64,000 nucleotides of DNA from Hydra vulgaris (lineage: Eukaryota; Cnidaria; Hydrozoa; Anthoathecata; Hydridae), in contig NC_088934.1 in the NCBI RefSeq assembly GCF_038396675.1, forward strand, positions 48,042,001 to 48,106,000. The letters are read 5' to 3'. Position 1 is the first letter of the stretch; the number at the start of each line of letters is the position of its first letter. This document shows positions 33,780 through 45,305 of the stretch, one piece after another. The notes beneath the pieces are model-generated. The model saw nothing but the letters and a program-made list of their open reading frames with translations, was not told where the DNA came from and did no database searches. A program made the translations under genes and the position numbers.

Positions 33780-35117
33780 ATGAATATAACTATTTTTAGA
33801 ATAAAAATGATTATCAAAACTATTTTTTTGGCGGTCTTAATGATGGTGTTTATGATGAGCAGCGTAATAGCAGTAGGAATCATTGAAAACCAAACACCGA
33901 TAAATATTATGACATCTACATGGCAATCAACAACGCAAAAACACATTTCTCAAAAAACAACTAGGAAACCAGGTATTGATATTTCAAAACTCTCTCTGCT
34001 CGAAATTTGCAGCATTTTTAAAATTTCGACACAGAACTGTTCGTGTACGGTGCTTATGATGAAGCCATTATGTGACTTTTTAAATATAACAACTGTATCG
34101 ATAAAGTTTAAGTGTGATTCTGTAAGTAACACAGGAATAGCAATTGCAAATATTATATCTTCGGTTCTCGGACTTTTAGGCAATGGATTAGTAATTGTCT
34201 TTGCTTTTATGAACCGAAAAGATTCTTCAAGATTTAGAAATTTAATATCTGGTCTTGCGCTTGCTGATTTTGCATTTGCTGCTGTTCTATTTTTGATGAG
34301 TGTACCTCAAACATGGACTTGCAAATGGGTATACGGTCTAATTATGTGCAAGTTACTACGCGCATCGTTGGCTGGTACTGCAAACATTGCTGTTGGATTT
34401 ATAGTCATAATTGCAATAGATCGATTCTTTGGCATCATGCTACCATTTAGTAAATTATTAAGTACAAACAGAATGCGATTTATTGTATGTTTAAATGTTT
34501 TGATAGGAATCGGATCTGTTATACCTCCCTTAGTTGTGCTTCAGGAAGGGGAATTTACGACATGTGTAGAAGTTTGGAGCAAGGATAAGTCGCGCATTTA
34601 CACATGGTCATTGTTTGTTTTGTATTATTTTTTACCAATAGTTTCTCTTGCTGTGTTATACGGCGTTATGATGGTGTGGTTAAAAAGATCATATCAAGAC
34701 AATAACATTTTAAGAGATGAGCAGCTTAAATCTCGATATCGAAACAATAAGAATGTTGTGATCATGCTTGTATCAATTTTAGTATTATTTGCTGTCTTGG
34801 TTCTACCTAATCGAATTTATTGGATTATCAACGACCAATATAATCTTAATAACATAAAAAATGCGCAAATTATAAGGTTTCTCAAAATGTTTTCCGATAT
34901 ACCCTACGGTCTTCATGCCGCTGTCAACCCCATAATTTATTCAGTAGTAGATATAAAATTCAAACAACAGTTGAAGGTTTTTTTTTGTGGTAAAAAGTTT
35001 GCTAATTTTTCAATTTATTCGCGCAAAACATTTATTTCAACTATCTCGATGAACAGTAAAGTATCTACTTCAACCATATCAATGAACAGTAAAGTTTCTA
35101 CATTAAGTTGCCAATAA
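33780..35117 (+). CDS. Class A (rhodopsin-like) G protein-coupled receptor, 445 aa, intact
   Basis: A single uninterrupted exon. A hydrophobic N-terminal stretch (residues 11-33) looks like a signal peptide, preceding an extracellular domain of about 85 residues with several Cys and N-glycosylation sites. Seven membrane segments follow: TM1 about 118-144 with GN (134-135), TM2 153-175 with LALAD (D163), TM3 about 183-213 starting at Cys190 and ending DRF (214-216) instead of DRY, TM4 232-254, TM5 275-300 with Pro286, TM6 325-350 with FAVLVLP (no CWxP), TM7 370-390 with NPIIY (383-387). Cys262 in loop 2 can pair with Cys190. The tail holds two copies of STISMNSKVS. It most resembles peptide-type receptors of cnidarian expansions; the ligand cannot be told. 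A second Met at residue 10 is an alternative start. AATAAA overlaps the stop codon. Intronless form is common for cnidarian receptors. Confidence 0.93.
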   Translation: MNITIFRIKMIIKTIFLAVLMMVFMMSSVIAVGIIENQTPINIMTSTWQSTTQKHISQKTTRKPGIDISKLSLLEICSIFKISTQNCSCTVLMMKPLCDFLNITTVSIKFKCDSVSNTGIAIANIISSVLGLLGNGLVIVFAFMNRKDSSRFRNLISGLALADFAFAAVLFLMSVPQTWTCKWVYGLIMCKLLRASLAGTANIAVGFIVIIAIDRFFGIMLPFSKLLSTNRMRFIVCLNVLIGIGSVIPPLVVLQEGEFTTCVEVWSKDKSRIYTWSLFVLYYFLPIVSLAVLYGVMMVWLKRSYQDNNILRDEQLKSRYRNNKNVVIMLVSILVLFAVLVLPNRIYWIINDQYNLNNIKNAQIIRFLKMFSDIPYGLHAAVNPIIYSVVDIKFKQQLKVFFCGKKFANFSIYSRKTFISTISMNSKVSTSTISMNSKVSTLSCQ

Positions 35118-35286
35118 ACCAGTTTTAGAAATACAATACCAAATTATTACACTCTTAGTATGAAGAATGTTTTAAATTAGTAATATATAAGCTTGGCTTA
35201 TTATAACAAATTCTAAAAAATTTGATTGGATAAATTTTTATATATATTTAACTAAAATACTTTTGCTCAAATATCAATGTAAATAC

Positions 35287-35399
35287 GTAATATATACTAA
35301 CACATACGTTATATATACTAACACATACGTTATATATACTAACACATACGTTATATATACTAACACATACGTTATATATACTAACACATACGTTATATA
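35287..35399. repeat. 21-bp minisatellite downstream of the GPCR
   Basis: About 5.4 near-perfect copies of TATATACTAACACATACGTTA, 170 bp after the receptor stop. Confidence 0.95.
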
Positions 35400-35747
35400 C
35401 ACAATTTTGTGGTTGTAGAAATAAGTAGAATATTTGTATAACTTTTAGATTTGTATATAAATGACTTAGTGTAACCTGGGGTCCTATAAATTTACTTATA
35501 TAGTTGGTATTTTTTTAATATTTTTAGTTTATGTATTATTTTAATGTAATATATGAGAACAAACATAGACATGACCCAATTAGGTAAAATAAAAAAAAAG
35601 TTAAATTTATTGGAAGGATTTTAATTTCTTATAATCTTTTTCGCAAAATGCCGTCAGCCCATCGATGCAAGGTGCTTGGTTAGTTTACAGACGAACCCCG
35701 TCTTATTGCATTTTAATCTTGTTTTACAAGCAGAGTTACTTAATTTC

Positions 35748-35935
35748 TATACAGCCATAGTGTAGTGGTCACAGATCTGGATTCAAATCTGCGGGTCTGT
35801 GGTTCAAAGCCAACATTGGTCTTGTATATGTCATTGGTAAGGAATAAAGTGTGAATTTTCTAGTTGTATCCGATTACGCGAAATACTGTGATAAGACCAT
35901 TAGGACTTCTTGTATCACATAAATAACTAAACCTT
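35748..35935 (+). mobile_element. tRNA-derived SINE with shared tail
   Basis: The head CCATAGTGTAGTGGTCACAG and B box TGTGGTTCAAAGCC are followed by the shared body TTGGTAAGGAATAAAG and the tail CTGTGATAAGACCATTAGGA, which is shared with copies at 40.8 and 62.7 kb. Confidence 0.75.
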
Positions 35936-36250
35936 CACCCCTCCAGCCCTTTCACTATAAAAAAAATTATAATAATTTTAACCATTTTTACTATATACTC
36001 CAATACATATTTATTATATACTCCAAGTTTAATAAACCAGACTACATGATTTATTTTAAATTTGCATGAATTAAATAAACAATACTGAAAAAATTCAATA
36101 CAATTAGTTCAGATCGTATCACTTTTGCAATACAAAAAAACTTTTAGAATAGCAGCAATAAACATTTTACGAAAAATAATGATGTTTCAAGTAAGATTAA
36201 ATAAAATAAGCTTAATCTTACCCCTTATATTATTTGAGGCTCTTGAGATT

Positions 36251-36283
36251 AATAATAATGATAATAATAACAATAATAATAAC

Positions 36284-36369
<86 letters not shown>

Positions 36370-36380
36370 TAATAACAATA

Positions 36381-36434
<54 letters not shown>
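36251..36434. repeat. (AAT)n microsatellite at the LINE 3' side
   Basis: About 60 trinucleotides with a few AAC interruptions. On the minus strand it lies about 100-130 bp past the end of the neighbouring LINE's recognisable 3' region, so it may have grown from the LINE's short tandem tail. All open frames here (poly-Asn, poly-Leu and others) are by-products. Confidence 0.9.
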
Positions 36435-36559
36435 TACACTGTGGCAATTGATGAAATCAATTGTGGAGCACAATAACAGAAGATGTTGTGCTATAACAGC
36501 TATAAATGTTTTAAAAATAGCATTGTTTACTTTTCAATGTATATAAATATTATTTAGTA

Positions 36560-39500
36560 TTTAATAAATAATTTTTGCAATTATCTGATTTATCAAGTTT
36601 ATTTTTGAATTGATCAATTGTTATTGATTCGACAATATGTGGTGGTAAACCATTCCAAGCATTTACGACTCTACACGAAAAGAAATTATATCTAGCATTA
36701 CTCTTACAGTATGCCTTTGTTAACTTTTGGTTATGACTTCGAAAATTGTAAGGTTTTAATTGAACTTTAGATATTGAGTCATTTATCCAAATTATTTCCT
36801 CATAACCGTTCTGTTATATTGAAAAATAAGATCTTCTCTTAAACGACGCTCTTCTAGAGTCGTTAATTTCAATAACTGTAGTCTTTTTTCATATGGCATT
36901 TTTTTAAAAGCTGGAACGATTTTTTTTTGCTCTTCTCTGTATTTTTTCTAACTTTACGATGTCTTGTTTCAGATAAGGACACCTTACTTGAGTTGCAAAC
37001 TTAAGATGGGGTCTTACAAAAGTTGTATATAATTTTTTTGCCATATTCGAGTCAAAATATTTAAAAGTTCGTTTAATAAGAGCAAGCATTTGATTTGATT
37101 TTCCGACAGCTTTATCAATATGATTGGTCCATTTTAAATTAGATTGCATCATTACTCCTAAATCTCGTTCTACTTTTGATGTTGCTAAGATATTATTCTG
37201 TTGAGTTTCAGCGTCGAACATTAAAAAAATGATACAAGGATTTTTAAAGTCAATGTGCATAATTTTACACTTTTCATAGTTAAATTTCATTAGCCATAAT
37301 GGCGACCATTTCATAATATTATCAATATCGAGTTGTAATTTGTTTATGCGAATATCTTCATCTGATTTAAAACTATTTATAATTTTGCTATCATCTGCAT
37401 ATAATTTAATATTATTTTTTAATGTGTCTGGCAGATCGTTTATAAAAATAAGAAATAGAAGAGACCCAAGGACAGAACCTTGTGGAGCTCCACTCTCAAC
37501 TGTTAGCCATTTTGATACACAATCCCCTAAAATACTCGTTGCCTTCTGTTATGTAAATAGGCTTCTATCCAATTTAGAATTACTCCAAAAATACCATATG
37601 ATTTTATTTTTAACATCAATCGTATATGAGGTACTTTATCAAAAGCTTTTGAGAAATCTGTATACAACATATTAACCCACCAGCGATTCTCAATAGCATC
37701 AAATAAAATATCTTGTGTTTCTAGTAGATTAGTAGTACAGCTTTTGTTCTTTCGAAAACCATGTTGGTTACTATTTAATAAATTGTTTATTAACATGTAA
37801 TCCATTATTTTTTTACCTAAGATTGATTCTAAAATTTTGCATGGTATTGACGTTAATGAAATTGGTCTATAGTTTGCAGGATCATTTTTATCTCCATTCT
37901 TGTATTGTGGCGTTACATTTGCCATTTTCCATGAGTGGAATTTGTTCTTCTTTTAAGGATCTTTTGAATAGTAACTCTTGAGGTTTGCAAAAACTATTTT
38001 GACATTTTTTTAACACATACGAACTTATACCATCTGCTCCTAATGCTTTATTGACATTTAGTTCACTTAGTTTAATTCTAACCATGTCTTGAGTTAATAC
38101 TGAGTCTATATCTAATTCTAAAATCTTGCTTGTTTTTACTGTAATGTTAGGAAAATTTGTTTGTCTTCTATAACAAATATTGAATGAAAGTTTTCATTGA
38201 GGATATTAGCAATGTTATCACGATTTGTTTATAAAGAATCATTTTTATCTGTTATTATATTAATGCCTAATTTTATTTTTCTGTTTGAATTAACATATGC
38301 ATAAAATAGTTTTGGATTTTTTTTGATGACTCAGCTATTTTTTTTTTTCATAATTTATTCTTTTTGATTTAACTAGATTTTTTATTGTTTTGTTGGTTAA
38401 AAAATATTGGACTTTTAGCTTGTCACATTTAAAACCATTAGATAATAGTTTGTGCATTTTAGGAATGTATTTGTTGCATAATTCAATATAGATATTTGGG
38501 AATATTTCATAGCACTCATTAATACTATTTTTTCCAAAAAGACTTTCCCAATCGTTTTCATTAATAGCTTTATTTATGACTGTGTAATTACCAAGTTTAT
38601 AGTTAAATCCAGATTTTCCAAAATTTGACATTTCATTTTTATTAGTGTTTTTTACAAAATATTTCAAGCTAAGTATTTGGTGTCCATTTCTAGTGTTGCC
38701 TAAAGTTGGGTTATGATGGATTTTATTTATACGGACATGTGTTTCTGTTAAAATTAAATCTATGATATTACCATTAATTAAATCTGCAGTATATGTAGAT
38801 TATATAACTGCTTGATGTAAGTAGTTGTCATTTATATATTCAACAAATTTGGTGGAGTATTTATCATATTTTTTCATGTTTTGAACATTATTTTTTTTCC
38901 ATATTATATTTGGATAATTAAAATCTCCTGAAATAAGTAAACCAGAGTACCTATTATGATTACAGATGTAGTTATAAGTAAACCAGAGTACCTATTATTT
39001 TACAAATATAGTTATTTATTTCTTCAAATGCATCAGGTGGCCGATAAATACGACCAAGTAAAATTTGTTCATCTTTCATACTTAAAATACACCAAGTATG
39101 TTCAATGTTGTTGTTTTTAGTGAAACTATCATTGAGTGAGTAAACTAAAAAAAATTTCTTTTACATAGATAGCAACACCACCTCCGTGTGTTTTAACTGA
39201 ACGACTATTTGATCTATTATTATGGATTATTTGATAACCATTTACATGTGTAACTGAGTTTTCATTAAACCAAGTTTCTGTGATCATATAGACATCAGAT
39301 TTAAAGGATGTAATATCTAATAGAAATAAGTCAAAATTATTATTTAATGATGTAGCATTTGTGTATCTACAACTTAGACAATTTTTATTTATATCTATAC
39401 TATGTTTTTCGGAATTAATTACATCACGAGTCTGAGATTTTTTAACATATTTAGTCAATGTGTTAGTTGCAATGTTTTGTTTATTGAATTTATTATTAGA

Positions 39501-40200
39501 CAAAATTAGTTTGAGTGAACTAATACTTAAACTCATTGATTGCTAATTTTGTGTACGTTTTAATTTCACTATTTTGTAATCTCTGATACCATAATATATC
39601 GATGATGCATCAGTTGAAGTATTTAGTTCTTTAGTTTAATTTCTTAGTTGATACATAAGGTACCTTTCTGCTTCAGTCATATCAACGTTAAAATAAATAC
39701 CATTATTTTTGCCTTTGTTATTGTATGCATTTTTTAACATTAAATTTCTACAGGCTTTACTTTCTAATTCAAGAATTATTGGCGCTGATTTACCTTCTAT
39801 TTTAGATCTTAAACGTGTCAATTTTTTTTATCTTTATGTCTTCTGTATTATTTTTAGACTCTTTTGTCTTCTTAATGTTCTTTCCAGCAACGATGTTCCA
39901 TGCTTTTTCGCTTTCAACAACAACATTATTCTAAATATTTCTAAAAGTTCTAAATATTCAATCTATATATGCGGTTTTTAATGATTTCGTCTTTTTCATC
40001 TAACTTATTTTCTAGAATCTTTACTTTTTCATTCAAATCTTGTACTGCTGCCATCGCCACGCTCTGTTTTCTTGTGCTCTGTTTTCTTGATCTATTTGAG
40101 ATTTTTTTTTTAAAAATTTTCGTGTCAGTTATTTTTCACATCGATATTTACACATCAATGTGAAACAATGTTTGATGAAACATCAGTGTTTTGTTTTGAA
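36560..40200 (-). pseudogene. Nearly full-length CR1-like LINE (ORF1 tail, endonuclease, RT)
   Basis: It reads from about 40200 down. ORF1 C-terminal parts have a coiled coil (AAVQDLNEKVKILENKLDEK at about 40055-39997) and later the basic-to-acidic end LELESKACRNLMLKNAYN and DMTEAERYLMYQLRN (stop 39636). The AP endonuclease domain starts with CRYTNATSLNNNFD (about 39380), ITETWFNE and HGGGVAIYVKE, then GRIYRPP and GDFNYPN after frame changes. The RT has YKNGDKNDPANYRPISLTSI, GFRKNKSCTTN, DFSKAFDKVPH, GAPQGSVLGSLLFLIFINDL and the catalytic YADDSK at about 37390. A C-terminal thumb with ERDLGVMMQSNLKWTNHI follows, then a decayed end near 36560. At least six frameshifts or stops. Retrotransposition machinery of a target-primed element, now inactive. 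The plus frames at 37340, 39709 and 39969 are shadows. Confidence 0.9.
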
Positions 40201-40822
40201 TATCGTTAAACGATTTTACGTTGACTTGTGAGAAGCTAAGTTTGCTAGAACTCAAAATCTGAGAAGATAAGTTTGCTAGAACTCAAATATTATCTCATAA
40301 GATATCAAATAGTGACGTTCCTGGACCTTTTGTGAAATTTCTGCATCATTCGTAACATTTTTGAACCTTGTTTTTCACCCATTTCTCTTAAATAAAGTAA
40401 AATCCAAATGCATAAAAATGTTGTGTAAACATTGTTTAAAACAGCTAACTTCTTTTTTTTTAATGATAAATCAGTCAAGAATTTAATTGAATAATTAAAG
40501 CATTATAGACATGTTTAATGAAAAGATCTATTGCTTTAAAGATGTCTGTATAAATACATATATAATTAATAATGTCAAAATATATTTTTTTTATTTAAAA
40601 GGATTTATTATTAAAAAGTTTTTTTACATTGACGTTTTTATTCAAGGGTTTATATTCAAGGCTTTTTTAAGATCTTGTTCAAGGAATTTTTGATGAACAA
40701 ACAGGACTATTTATTAAGATTTTAGAAAAGTTATAATTTTAAATACCTGAGTAATAAAGCTACTTTCATAAATATGCAACAGAAATCAGAAAGACTAGAA
40801 CTTAATATATCAAAAATCAATT

Positions 40823-40985
40823 AGTAGTTGTAGCGCAATGGTTAGAGTGCTGCCTAAGACCCGAATGGTTCGAGATTCGATGCCAACTCTCACCAGATAT
40901 ACAACGTTTTCTAAGGGGGAGGCAAGAACTTTTTTGCGGTGCTCTGTCATAAGACATTTAGGTTTTCCTAGAGCAACTTAAAAAC
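40823..40985 (+). mobile_element. tRNA-derived SINE
   Basis: Head with TAGTTGTAGCGCAATGGTTA (A box) and GGTTCGAGATTCGATGCC (B box), body with a GGGGAGGCAAGAACTTTTTT segment, and the family tail GCGGTGCTCTGTCATAAGAC. Confidence 0.75.
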
Positions 40986-42305
40986 TATAACAAAAATAAT
41001 AATTCAGATTGAGGAACTGATAAAATTTGGCAAATTTTATGATGTCACGGTTTAATTTCAGGTAATCCAGTGGTCATACATCGTCTGCAAGACGCCCAGA
41101 GAACGTTACAATTCTGTCCGTCCATCCCCGGTTTAAATGATACGTCATTTAAACCGGGAACGGAGAGGCACGTTTTCAATTGCATGAAAACAGTCGTTCA
41201 CAAGCCGTCCGTTGGACATCGTTATATACGTTCGAAATATACCGTCCGTTAGTTAAATACCGAAGAAAATAGATTTTTGATCAAGCGATCTTACAAGTTG
41301 ACGGCCGCGATACTATATAACAAACAAAGCGAGCTTTTATTAGCATAACGTTTTTAATAACAGTATCTTAAGTTGGATTTCGATTTTATTGGTTATTTTT
41401 GGTTCATGAAGAATATAAATCTCTTTCTCATGATAAATCAATTTATTTGTGTTTAAATTAAAACTCAATAATAAATGAAGATGTAAATATACATTTTCAG
41501 TAATTCAGTATATTGTAATATAATATGATATTATTATATTCTATAAATATTCTAAATAATAATTCTAAAATATTATATATAATAATTATATTCTATTATT
41601 TAATGATAATTTACTAAAAATGTTTAACAAGAAAATAAAAATTTTGCTTTGCAACGGTCCTTCATAAGCGATTTTTTTTTTTCCTTTAATTTCAACAACT
41701 CTTATAGTGCAAAGCTACATAACTTTTACCACTAATATATAGTATTCAGCAACTTTTTTTTCTCTCCTCAAGTCCCCAAAATCTAAATAATATTTCCAAG
41801 AAAAATCTAAAATTGTTTATTAATTTACATTAGACAATTGGCAAGAGTTTTAGAGTCCTCACACTTGAAGTCTGGATTCTTCAACTCTTAAAACACCTTT
41901 AAATACTTTTGCTGAGTGTGGAGTCTGGTAATAATGTACTTAAAAACATACCTCCTTAACGCCACACAAAAATGCGGAGGATGGTTTAGTTAGTGTCAAA
42001 AGTTACAAAGAAGAAGTTGTAAAAGTAAAAAAAGGTGAACTTTCATTTTTCAATTTTCAAAATTTGTAGATTTTGACAAAATTAATTCGTTGAAAGCATG
42101 AGTAACATGAACTCAAGTTCTTGAACAAAAATATTAACCTGAGGTCAATATTCGAGCTTTTGATTATTTTGCACTTTATTATTTTGCATTCATAATAGAG
42201 TAAATCAAGCATTTTTCAAGCGATTGATTGCTAATCTCCTAGATTAACAACTAATGGCATTTTTTTACTTTTTGAATTTTTGCATTTAATAAAGTGTATA
42301 CGAAA
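40986..42305. other. Non-coding stretch with a GC-richer island and a palindrome
   Basis: The block at about 41065-41265 is richer in CG dinucleotides than its surroundings and holds a near-palindrome centred at about 41143 (CGGTTTAAATGA..TCATTTAAACCG). The open frame 41070-41252 gives no family. The rest is AT-rich with nothing recognisable. Confidence 0.4.
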
Positions 42306-43430
42306 CAGGGTTGGTCGATTTAAATCACATCGATTTAAATCAGTGATTTAAATCAAGATTCAAATCAAAAGATTTTTTTGGATGACTAATGATTTAAATC
42401 AAGTTTTCTTTTATTTTTAAATAATAAAAGTTTATTTAAAAACTACTTATGTCATATTTCAAAACAAAACTAATTAAATATAGAAGAACTATGTATTTAT
42501 AGAATTAATGTCTCAAAGTATAAGGTAAAAATAAATAAAACAGGTAATGCTACAGTGCACAAAACAAATCAATAAACATAATTATCAATTAAAACTAATA
42601 TTTCTCCTGTGTGCAGCATTAAAATTAATCATCAACATCAAAGTGAATAATTTCCTGCTGATTAATTGCCTTGAAGAAACCCAGTGGGCACAGGACCTAA
42701 ATAAGACGTCTTTCGAACGTTCAAAAGACGTCTGAAACGTTCAAAAGACGTTCAAAAGACGTCTTTTTTACATCTTGTGCCCACTGGGAAAACACAAGCT
42801 TAGCAGCTTTTTCCGTACCCAATCTCGTACCCAATCTATTTCTCAGTTTTGAATGTACCAAGCCGTAAGAGGAGAACACACATTCAACTCCTGCAGATGA
42901 AGCTACCGCAGTCATTAATCAATTGCAAAATTGTATTTAATGTTTTACTTTCAATGTTATCACGGTGTGATCTCCACGACTGAACAGACGATAATGCTGT
43001 TAAAACCTCCAAGCTAAATTCAAATTCCAGGAACGCGTACGACTTTCCTCTAAATTTCATAACAGGAGGAATAATATGTGGATATTGTAGATTCGCATAT
43101 TCCAACGCAGTATTTTTTTCAATTTCATTAAGAAGATTAGCCAGAAGATGGGACGGGGTCACTGCCTTTTCGTATCTTTATTGATAACTTTCTCACTTTT
43201 ACACAAAAGTTTGATTTCTAGGTTTTTCCATACTTCCACTACATCTGCTATTTTGGATTTTTCACTTTGTGTTTTATCAAGTGAAAAAGCAATTGGTTCT
43301 AAGCGAGCAAGTAGACCTTCTGCATATCACTTAATGACTATGTTAAATACATTTTGTTGCACTGTGGTGTCAATTATGGCCCGGTTAGACTCACAGATTT
43401 TAAGCAGAGTTGACCAATTTACAATCTAAA
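42306..43430 (-). pseudogene. hAT transposon 3' part, transposase C-terminal region
   Basis: The terminal motif CAGGGTTGG at 42306, followed by repeated GATTTAAATC, is of the type seen at the ends of several hAT elements. The transposase reads on minus from 43430. It has FNIVIKWYAEGLLARLEPIA and SKIADVVEVWKNLEIKL. After frame changes, AVASSAGVECVFSSYGLVHS with KLRNRLGT..EKAAKLVF is the hAT C-terminal dimerisation region. A 12-bp tandem duplication gives RLGTRLGT. The end (FKAINQQEIIHFDVDD, stop 42625-42627) is separated by the 109-bp MITE. The 5' part and other terminus are missing. Several frame changes mark it as dead. Confidence 0.85.
42680..42788. mobile_element. 109-bp MITE of the CCCAGTGGG family inside the hAT gene
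   Basis: Ends CCCAGTGGGCAC and GTGCCCACTGGG are perfect inverted repeats. The interior is built from AGACGTCTTT and GAACGTTCAAAAGACGT motifs. AA flanks both sides (42678-42679, 42789-42790). Removing the MITE and one AA restores the hAT reading frame (LVF-FF-KAINQ). It shares its terminal 12 bp with the 10.4-kb element at 16056. Confidence 0.92.
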
Positions 43431-43494
43431 ATATTTGACAATATTTGAAAAAAAAAAAATTGAAAAAAATTATTAAAAATAACCAATAAAAAAT

Positions 43495-43620
43495 TACAAA
43501 TCGGTACATATGCGTATACATATTCAATACAATATTAAAGGAGAAAAAAGAAAAAAAAATTACAAATCGGTACATATGCGTATACGTATTCAATACAATA
43601 TTAAAAATAAATAAAATACA
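43495..43620. repeat. Tandem duplication of about 62 bp
   Basis: TTACAAATCGGTACATATGC and the following CGTATTCAATACAATATTAAA-type sequence occurs twice (about 43495 and 43559) with a single main change (ACATATTC versus ACGTATTC). Confidence 0.85.
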
Positions 43621-43689
43621 TTAAAAATAAAAAATAAAAAATTATTTCAATTTTTCAAAAAAATGATAGAATGTACGTAATGTTTAAAT

Positions 43690-44100
43690 TTATTGTTTTT
43701 TTAAAGTTCTTTTAAATGTATCAATAGATTTTATTTTTTTCATATTTTCGTCAAGAACCGAATTCCACAAGCGTGGTCCCCGGCATATAGTCGAGAAGTC
43801 AGATTTTTTAAGTGATGTTAGTGGGATGTAGTAATTACTCATTGAGTGTCTTGTTTCATATTCATGATTAATTCGAGAGAAACTTTTAAAAAAACTTTTT
43901 GGAATCAATTCATTTTGAAGTTTAAACATAAATAACAAGTTATGGTATATATTTAGTTCGTATATGTTTAGAGCATTTATTTCCTTGAATAACGGCTCGG
44001 CACTTTCGTATCTATCTGCAACCTAAAACTAATCGACTTGCTTGCTTTTGTTTTGTATAAATAATTTTCAGGAAAGATGAATGAGTGTTTGCCCAATTAA
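43690..44100 (-). pseudogene. CR1-like LINE, extreme C-terminal RT fragment
   Basis: The minus frame from about 43938 reads MLFMFKLQNELIPKSFFKSF, SRINHEYETRHSMSNYYIPL, and an end with CRGPRLWNSVLDENMKK plus LKKQ before the stop at 43690. Upstream in other frames, 44100-43940 continues the domain (FLKIIYTKQKQAS, then EPLFKEINALNI). It is closely parallel to the end of the 27.5-kb LINE. Confidence 0.8.
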
Positions 44101-44332
44101 TTATCATTATCTAATTATAATATTATAATTAATTATCAATTAACTAATTATCATCTTTTTTTGTAAAATATTTATAGAATTGTTTTTTGTTAACCTTAAA
44201 AAAAACTTATTTTATAAGAGAAAATTTTTTTTTCAGTCAACGGAACAGTTTTTTTTTTATTTGTTATAAAAATAGTTGCTAAATTACTAAATTTTTAAAA
44301 GTGACAAAATAACAATAAATTTTTTTCTTTAG

Positions 44333-44644
44333 GATTTCTTGCTTTTCCAGTTGAAAACCATCCACGTATTTTTACAAAAGGTATTTTCAAAATAAGTTAT
44401 TTAAGTTCATAATGAACTTAATTTTAGGTTCATAATGAACTTAAGTTCATAATGAACTTCATAAAAGATGAATATAATATTCATCTTTTATGAAATATAT
44501 GAACTTAAATTATACTATATAATTAATTTTTTTCACAGGCTCAGTTTTTGATTTGTTCAAAGTTTTTCTCCCAAGTATAGTAATAGCTGCTGGGTTAGGG
44601 ATACAATTATTCTTAGCAATATGGCTACTCCCATGTGATTTATG
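44333..44644 (+). CDS. Two possible exons of an unrecognised membrane protein
   Basis: Exon A, 44333-44380 (48 nt), has a pyrimidine-rich TTTCTTTAG acceptor and a GTATTT donor. Exon B, 44539-44644 (106 nt), has TTTTTTTCACAG and a GTAACT donor. In a shared phase they read FLAFPVENHPRIFTK, then GSVFDLFKVFLPSIVIAAGL and GIQLFLAIWLLPCDL. The second is strongly hydrophobic, like a membrane segment with a Pro kink. If the donor is not used, the frame stops two codons later (LW stop). No other exons were found nearby. I do not recognise the family. It could be a host gene fragment or chance. Confidence 0.35.
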
Positions 44645-44808
44645 GTAACTACAACAATTTTAAAGTTTTTTTTATTAAAATTTTTTTTTTTTTTTAAATG
44701 TACTAATATATGAACAAATAAATAAAAACTGGTTACCAACATTTAATAAAACATTTAATTAACAATAATATTATTTAATAACATTACATAAATTGATTAT
44801 AATATTAA

Positions 44809-45305
44809 TTACGCATCAGATCACCCAAAATTTTGAAAATTTCGAACCATGAGTCCTCAAATTTTTTAAAAACTTTATTGGCTGTTGCATGTTGAAAAGA
44901 AAAGTTAACACATAAAACTTCAGCTAAAAATGTTGAGCGGTTGACAAGATACTTCAATTTTAATATTAACCTGGTTTCCCAAAATGACCCGGTTTTCATA
45001 ACATTCTGAAAAATGTTTTCCTTAAAAATATAAGAAATAAAAATGGCAAAAATGTGAAAATAAACATATATAATGTTTTTTTTGATGTTTAATTCAATAA
45101 ATGTACTTAAAACGCTGAAATATTAAAGGAACATGCTTTAAAGTTAATAAAACATCTTGTTTCTATAAACCAACTTTAGGGCCAAACATCTCAAAACACC
45201 CTCGTCAAATTTTTTTTGCTCTTAACATTTTCAGCTGCTTATAATCTTACTAGGCACAAAAAATCTAGCTGGAAAAACAAGTAAAAAATATAGAATTTTT
45301 ATTTC
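44809..45305 (-). repeat. Left inverted end of the outer unit
   Basis: Inverted copy of 56238-56742. The small open frame it contains (44805-44999) is conserved in the other copy as part of the repeat and may be the terminal part of an old coding region. Confidence 0.8.

Noticed and set aside
36125-36476. Poly-Asn, poly-Leu, poly-Ile and poly-Tyr frames
   Set aside because: All are readings of the (AAT)n array.
41070-41252. Short protein in the GC-richer island
   Set aside because: No recognisable motif and a palindrome inside the frame; more likely non-coding repeat.
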